Origin: Streptomyces sp. V1I1
GTDB taxonomy: Bacteria; Actinomycetota; Actinomycetes; Streptomycetales; Streptomycetaceae
Direction of reading: 5' to 3'
Assembly (NCBI RefSeq): GCF_030817355.1
Contig: NZ_JAUSZH010000001.1
Location: 6,076,501-6,140,500 of the forward strand
Length of the DNA stretch: 64,000 nt
Shown piece after piece: positions 62,180 through 64,000 of the stretch (position 1 is its first letter; each line of letters begins with the position of its first letter). The notes under the pieces are model-generated. The model saw nothing but the letters and a program-made list of their open reading frames with translations. It was not told where the DNA came from and made no database searches. Made by a program: the position numbers and the translations under genes.

Positions 62180-62835
62180 CGCCTGAGCCGCCGCCGGCGC
62201 AGCGCCGAGAGCACGCACACCACGAGCACCGCCGCGATCGCCGCCAGATGTTCCTTGCCCGCGAGGTTGTCCTTGACCAGCACCTCGACGACCATCGACA
62301 CGATCACCAGGGCCGCCGTGAGCCAGGCCCTGAAACGCCAGCAGACGAAGAGCGCGAGGCCGACGACCGCCGCGGACGGGCCGGTGTCGACGACCTGCGC
62401 GTCGGCGGCGGGCAGCCCGAAGAAGCCGTCGGGGCCGAGCGCGATGCCGATCCGTGCGGACGTCGTCCCGGCCAGCGTCGACACGTACGCGATCACCAGC
62501 GTCCGCCACCGCCCCAGAGTGATCTCCGCGATCCCGAACACCAGCAGCACCTGCGCCAGCGCACCCCACACCGGCAGATCCAGCGCCGGTACGAACAGCG
62601 ACAGCGGGGTGCGCAGCAGGGCCACCCAGAGCGGGTCCTCGGCCTTGACGAAGCCGATGTCGTGGACCGGGCGGAAGCCCCAGGACTGGTTCTGCACCAG
62701 CTGGAAGAGCGCCGTGAGGCAGACCGCCCCGAGCGTCATCGGAACGGCCCGCCACTTCCCGGTGACGAGCGCCTTCCGCAGGGTCGCGTAGAGCGGCCCC
62801 CACTCGCGGCGCGCGAAGGCGCGCACCGTGTTCAA
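62128..62835 (-). CDS. Rhomboid-like membrane protein
   Basis: 235 residues from TTG 62835, which overlaps the stop of the lysyltransferase gene (TTGA). Six or seven membrane helices: VPMTLGAVCLTALFQLV, LSLFVPALDLPVWGALAQVL, TLVIAYVSTLAGTTSARIG, and three more before the basic tail RRRRLRRQRLR. Its layout is that of the rhomboid-like family found beside DUF2156 genes. The catalytic GxSG of active rhomboids is not evident (DTGPSAAVVG is the nearest), so proteolysis is uncertain. Its 3' end overlaps that of the convergent membrane gene by about 50 bases. Confidence 0.75.
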   Translation of the reverse strand: MNTVRAFARREWGPLYATLRKALVTGKWRAVPMTLGAVCLTALFQLVQNQSWGFRPVHDIGFVKAEDPLWVALLRTPLSLFVPALDLPVWGALAQVLLVFGIAEITLGRWRTLVIAYVSTLAGTTSARIGIALGPDGFFGLPAADAQVVDTGPSAAVVGLALFVCWRFRAWLTAALVIVSMVVEVLVKDNLAGKEHLAAIAAVLVVCVLSALRRRRLRRQRLRAGSRSGAPPIRS

Positions 62836-64000
62836 CGCTTGGTCTCCAGATGTCTGCGGTGCATCCACTTGGGCAGCCCGGGCGCCTCCAGGAAGCCCTC
62901 GGCGCGGCCCGCCGCGAGGCCGATGCGCAGCAGGTCGGCGCTCTTCTCGAAGAGCATGAAACGGGGCTCCCAGATGGGTCGGTACTTGGCGTTCGCGCGG
63001 TAGAGGGACTCGATCTGCCACCAGCGGGAGAAGAAGCTGAGGAGCGAGCGCCACAGCCTCAGCACCGGTCCCGCGCCGAGCTTCGAGCCGCGTTCGAAGA
63101 CCGACCTGAACATCGCGAAGTTCAACGACACCTGTGTGATCCCGATCTCCTCGGCGCGCTGCAGGAGTTCGATGACCATGAACTCCATCAGGCCGTTCTC
63201 GGAGTCCCGGTCACGCCGCATCAGATCGAGCGAGAGCCCCTCGGGCCCCCACGGCACAAAGCTCAGCACCGCCCGCAACTCGCCCTCGCCATCCGTGCAT
63301 TCGAGCATCACGCAGCGGCCGTCCGCGGGATCGCCGAGCCGCCCCAGCGCCATCGAGAAGCCGCGCTCGGTGGCTCCGTCGCGCCAGTCGTCCGCGCGCC
63401 CGAGCAGTACGTCCATCTCCTCCGGCGGGATCTCCTCGTGGCGGCGGATCCGTACCTCGTACCCGGCGCGATTGACCCGGTTGTAGGCCTGGCGCACGGT
63501 CCGCATCGCGCGCCCGTCCAGGGTGAACTCGTCGGTCTCGACGATCGCCTCGTCGCCCAGCTCCAGCGCGTCCAGGCCGTGCCGCGCATAGATGGTGCCC
63601 GCCTCCTCGCTCGCCCCCATCACGGCCGGGATCCAGCCGTGTTCACGCGCCTCGGCCAGCCAGAGGTCGATCGCGCCGGGCCAGGCCTCCGGGTCGCCGA
63701 TCGGGTCGCCGGACGCGAGCGAGACCCCGCCCACCACGCGGTAGGCGACGGCGGCCTTCCCGCTCGGGGACCAGACGACGCTCTTCTCGCGGCGCAGCGC
63801 GAAGTAGCCGAGCGAGTCCCGGTCGCCGTGGCGTGCGAGAAGCGCGCGCAGCCTCTCCTCGTCGCCGTCGGTGAGCGGGTCGACGGCCCGGCGGGAGCGG
63901 AACGCCGCGTACAGCACGGCGAGCAGCAGCAGGGTGGAGAGGACGTTGATGGTGACGTTGACCCAGCCGGGTGTGCTGATCCCGGCGAAGGGGGAGTCGT
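62832..64000 (-). CDS. DUF2156 lysyltransferase-like protein, 5' part outside window
   Basis: At least 389 codons; the frame stays open to the window edge through a membrane helix (VNVTINVLSTLLLLAVLYAA), so the N-terminus is missing here. The soluble part is the phosphatidylglycerol lysyltransferase (MprF/LysX C-terminal) domain of two GNAT halves: DSLGYFALRREKSVVWSPSG, PAVMGASEEAGTIYARHGL, RQAYNRVNRAGYEVRIRRHE, and GLMEFMVIELLQRAEEIGI. It would add an amino acid to membrane lipid, protecting against cationic peptides. Coupled to a rhomboid-like gene. Confidence 0.88.
   Translation of the reverse strand, partial: DSPFAGISTPGWVNVTINVLSTLLLLAVLYAAFRSRRAVDPLTDGDEERLRALLARHGDRDSLGYFALRREKSVVWSPSGKAAVAYRVVGGVSLASGDPIGDPEAWPGAIDLWLAEAREHGWIPAVMGASEEAGTIYARHGLDALELGDEAIVETDEFTLDGRAMRTVRQAYNRVNRAGYEVRIRRHEEIPPEEMDVLLGRADDWRDGATERGFSMALGRLGDPADGRCVMLECTDGEGELRAVLSFVPWGPEGLSLDLMRRDRDSENGLMEFMVIELLQRAEEIGITQVSLNFAMFRSVFERGSKLGAGPVLRLWRSLLSFFSRWWQIESLYRANAKYRPIWEPRFMLFEKSADLLRIGLAAGRAEGFLEAPGLPKWMHRRHLETKR

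Noticed and set aside
1..64000. tRNA, rRNA or CRISPR array
   Set aside because: No tRNA-like cloverleaf, no rRNA sequence and no regularly spaced short repeats with unique spacers were seen. The 138-base array is coding.

Overview
The window is high-GC actinobacterial DNA, almost certainly a Streptomyces chromosome. The evidence is G/C at third codon positions, frequent GTG and TTG starts, GlnR-type boxes before both glutamine synthetase genes, the block glnA / RDD protein / DUF4191 protein / lipA / lipB, and the block aceE / GntR regulator / E2 / lpdA / pepA / cobS. From memory this matches the core order around glnII-glnA-lipA-aceE-lpd-pepA of S. coelicolor. The match is recalled, not searched.

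Layout. 0-1.1 kb: glnII with a GlnR box. 1.1-6.1 kb: mostly decay. There is a TIR-like relic, a frameshifted vWA protein with a Fis-like C-terminal helix-turn-helix and a truncated MocR regulator, plus an intact oxidoreductase and a secreted barrel protein. 6.2-7.5 kb: a TetR gene divergent from two membrane-protein genes, with a clear operator between them. 7.5-11.7 kb: a copper-handling island (CsoR-type operator, Cys-rich copper-storage protein, DUF305, DUF6153 and DUF4396 proteins, a His-rich membrane protein). 11.9-16.6 kb: a serine recombinase and several single genes. 16.67-17.88 kb: a complete IS630-type element whose transposase needs a -1 frameshift. 17.9-23.4 kb: two Nudix genes around a three-gene set (Fe(II)/2-oxoglutarate oxygenase, methyltransferase, carnitine-type acyltransferase) that could make an acylcarnitine-like metabolite. 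23.7-28.6 kb: a serine hydrolase, a nitrate/sulfonate-type ABC transporter and a transposase relic.

From 28.7 kb the conserved core runs on: glnA with its GlnR box, DUF4191, lipA and lipB, a TPR regulator, a FAD oxidoreductase, a TIGR01777 epimerase and other single genes, aceE and its probable GntR regulator. Between that regulator and the E2/lpdA genes lies an insertion of about 8 kb. It carries a conflict-type operon: an LCAT-like hydrolase, a 1670-residue caspase-NTPase-repeat protein, and a CHAT-like protein lacking the usual catalytic His. It is preceded by a regulator gene wrecked by deletion. The window ends with the E2 gene (apparent frameshift), lpdA, pepA, a GH114-like lipoprotein, cobS and three membrane or lipid genes.

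How it fits together: GlnII and GlnA assimilate ammonium under GlnR. LipB and LipA make the lipoyl groups that E2 carries, and AceE, E2 and Lpd form the dehydrogenase complex. The accessory blocks look like copper defence, a small specialised-metabolite pathway and anti-invader machinery, some active and some decaying. Several single-base disruptions are visible, so reading errors should be excluded before individual pseudogene calls are trusted.
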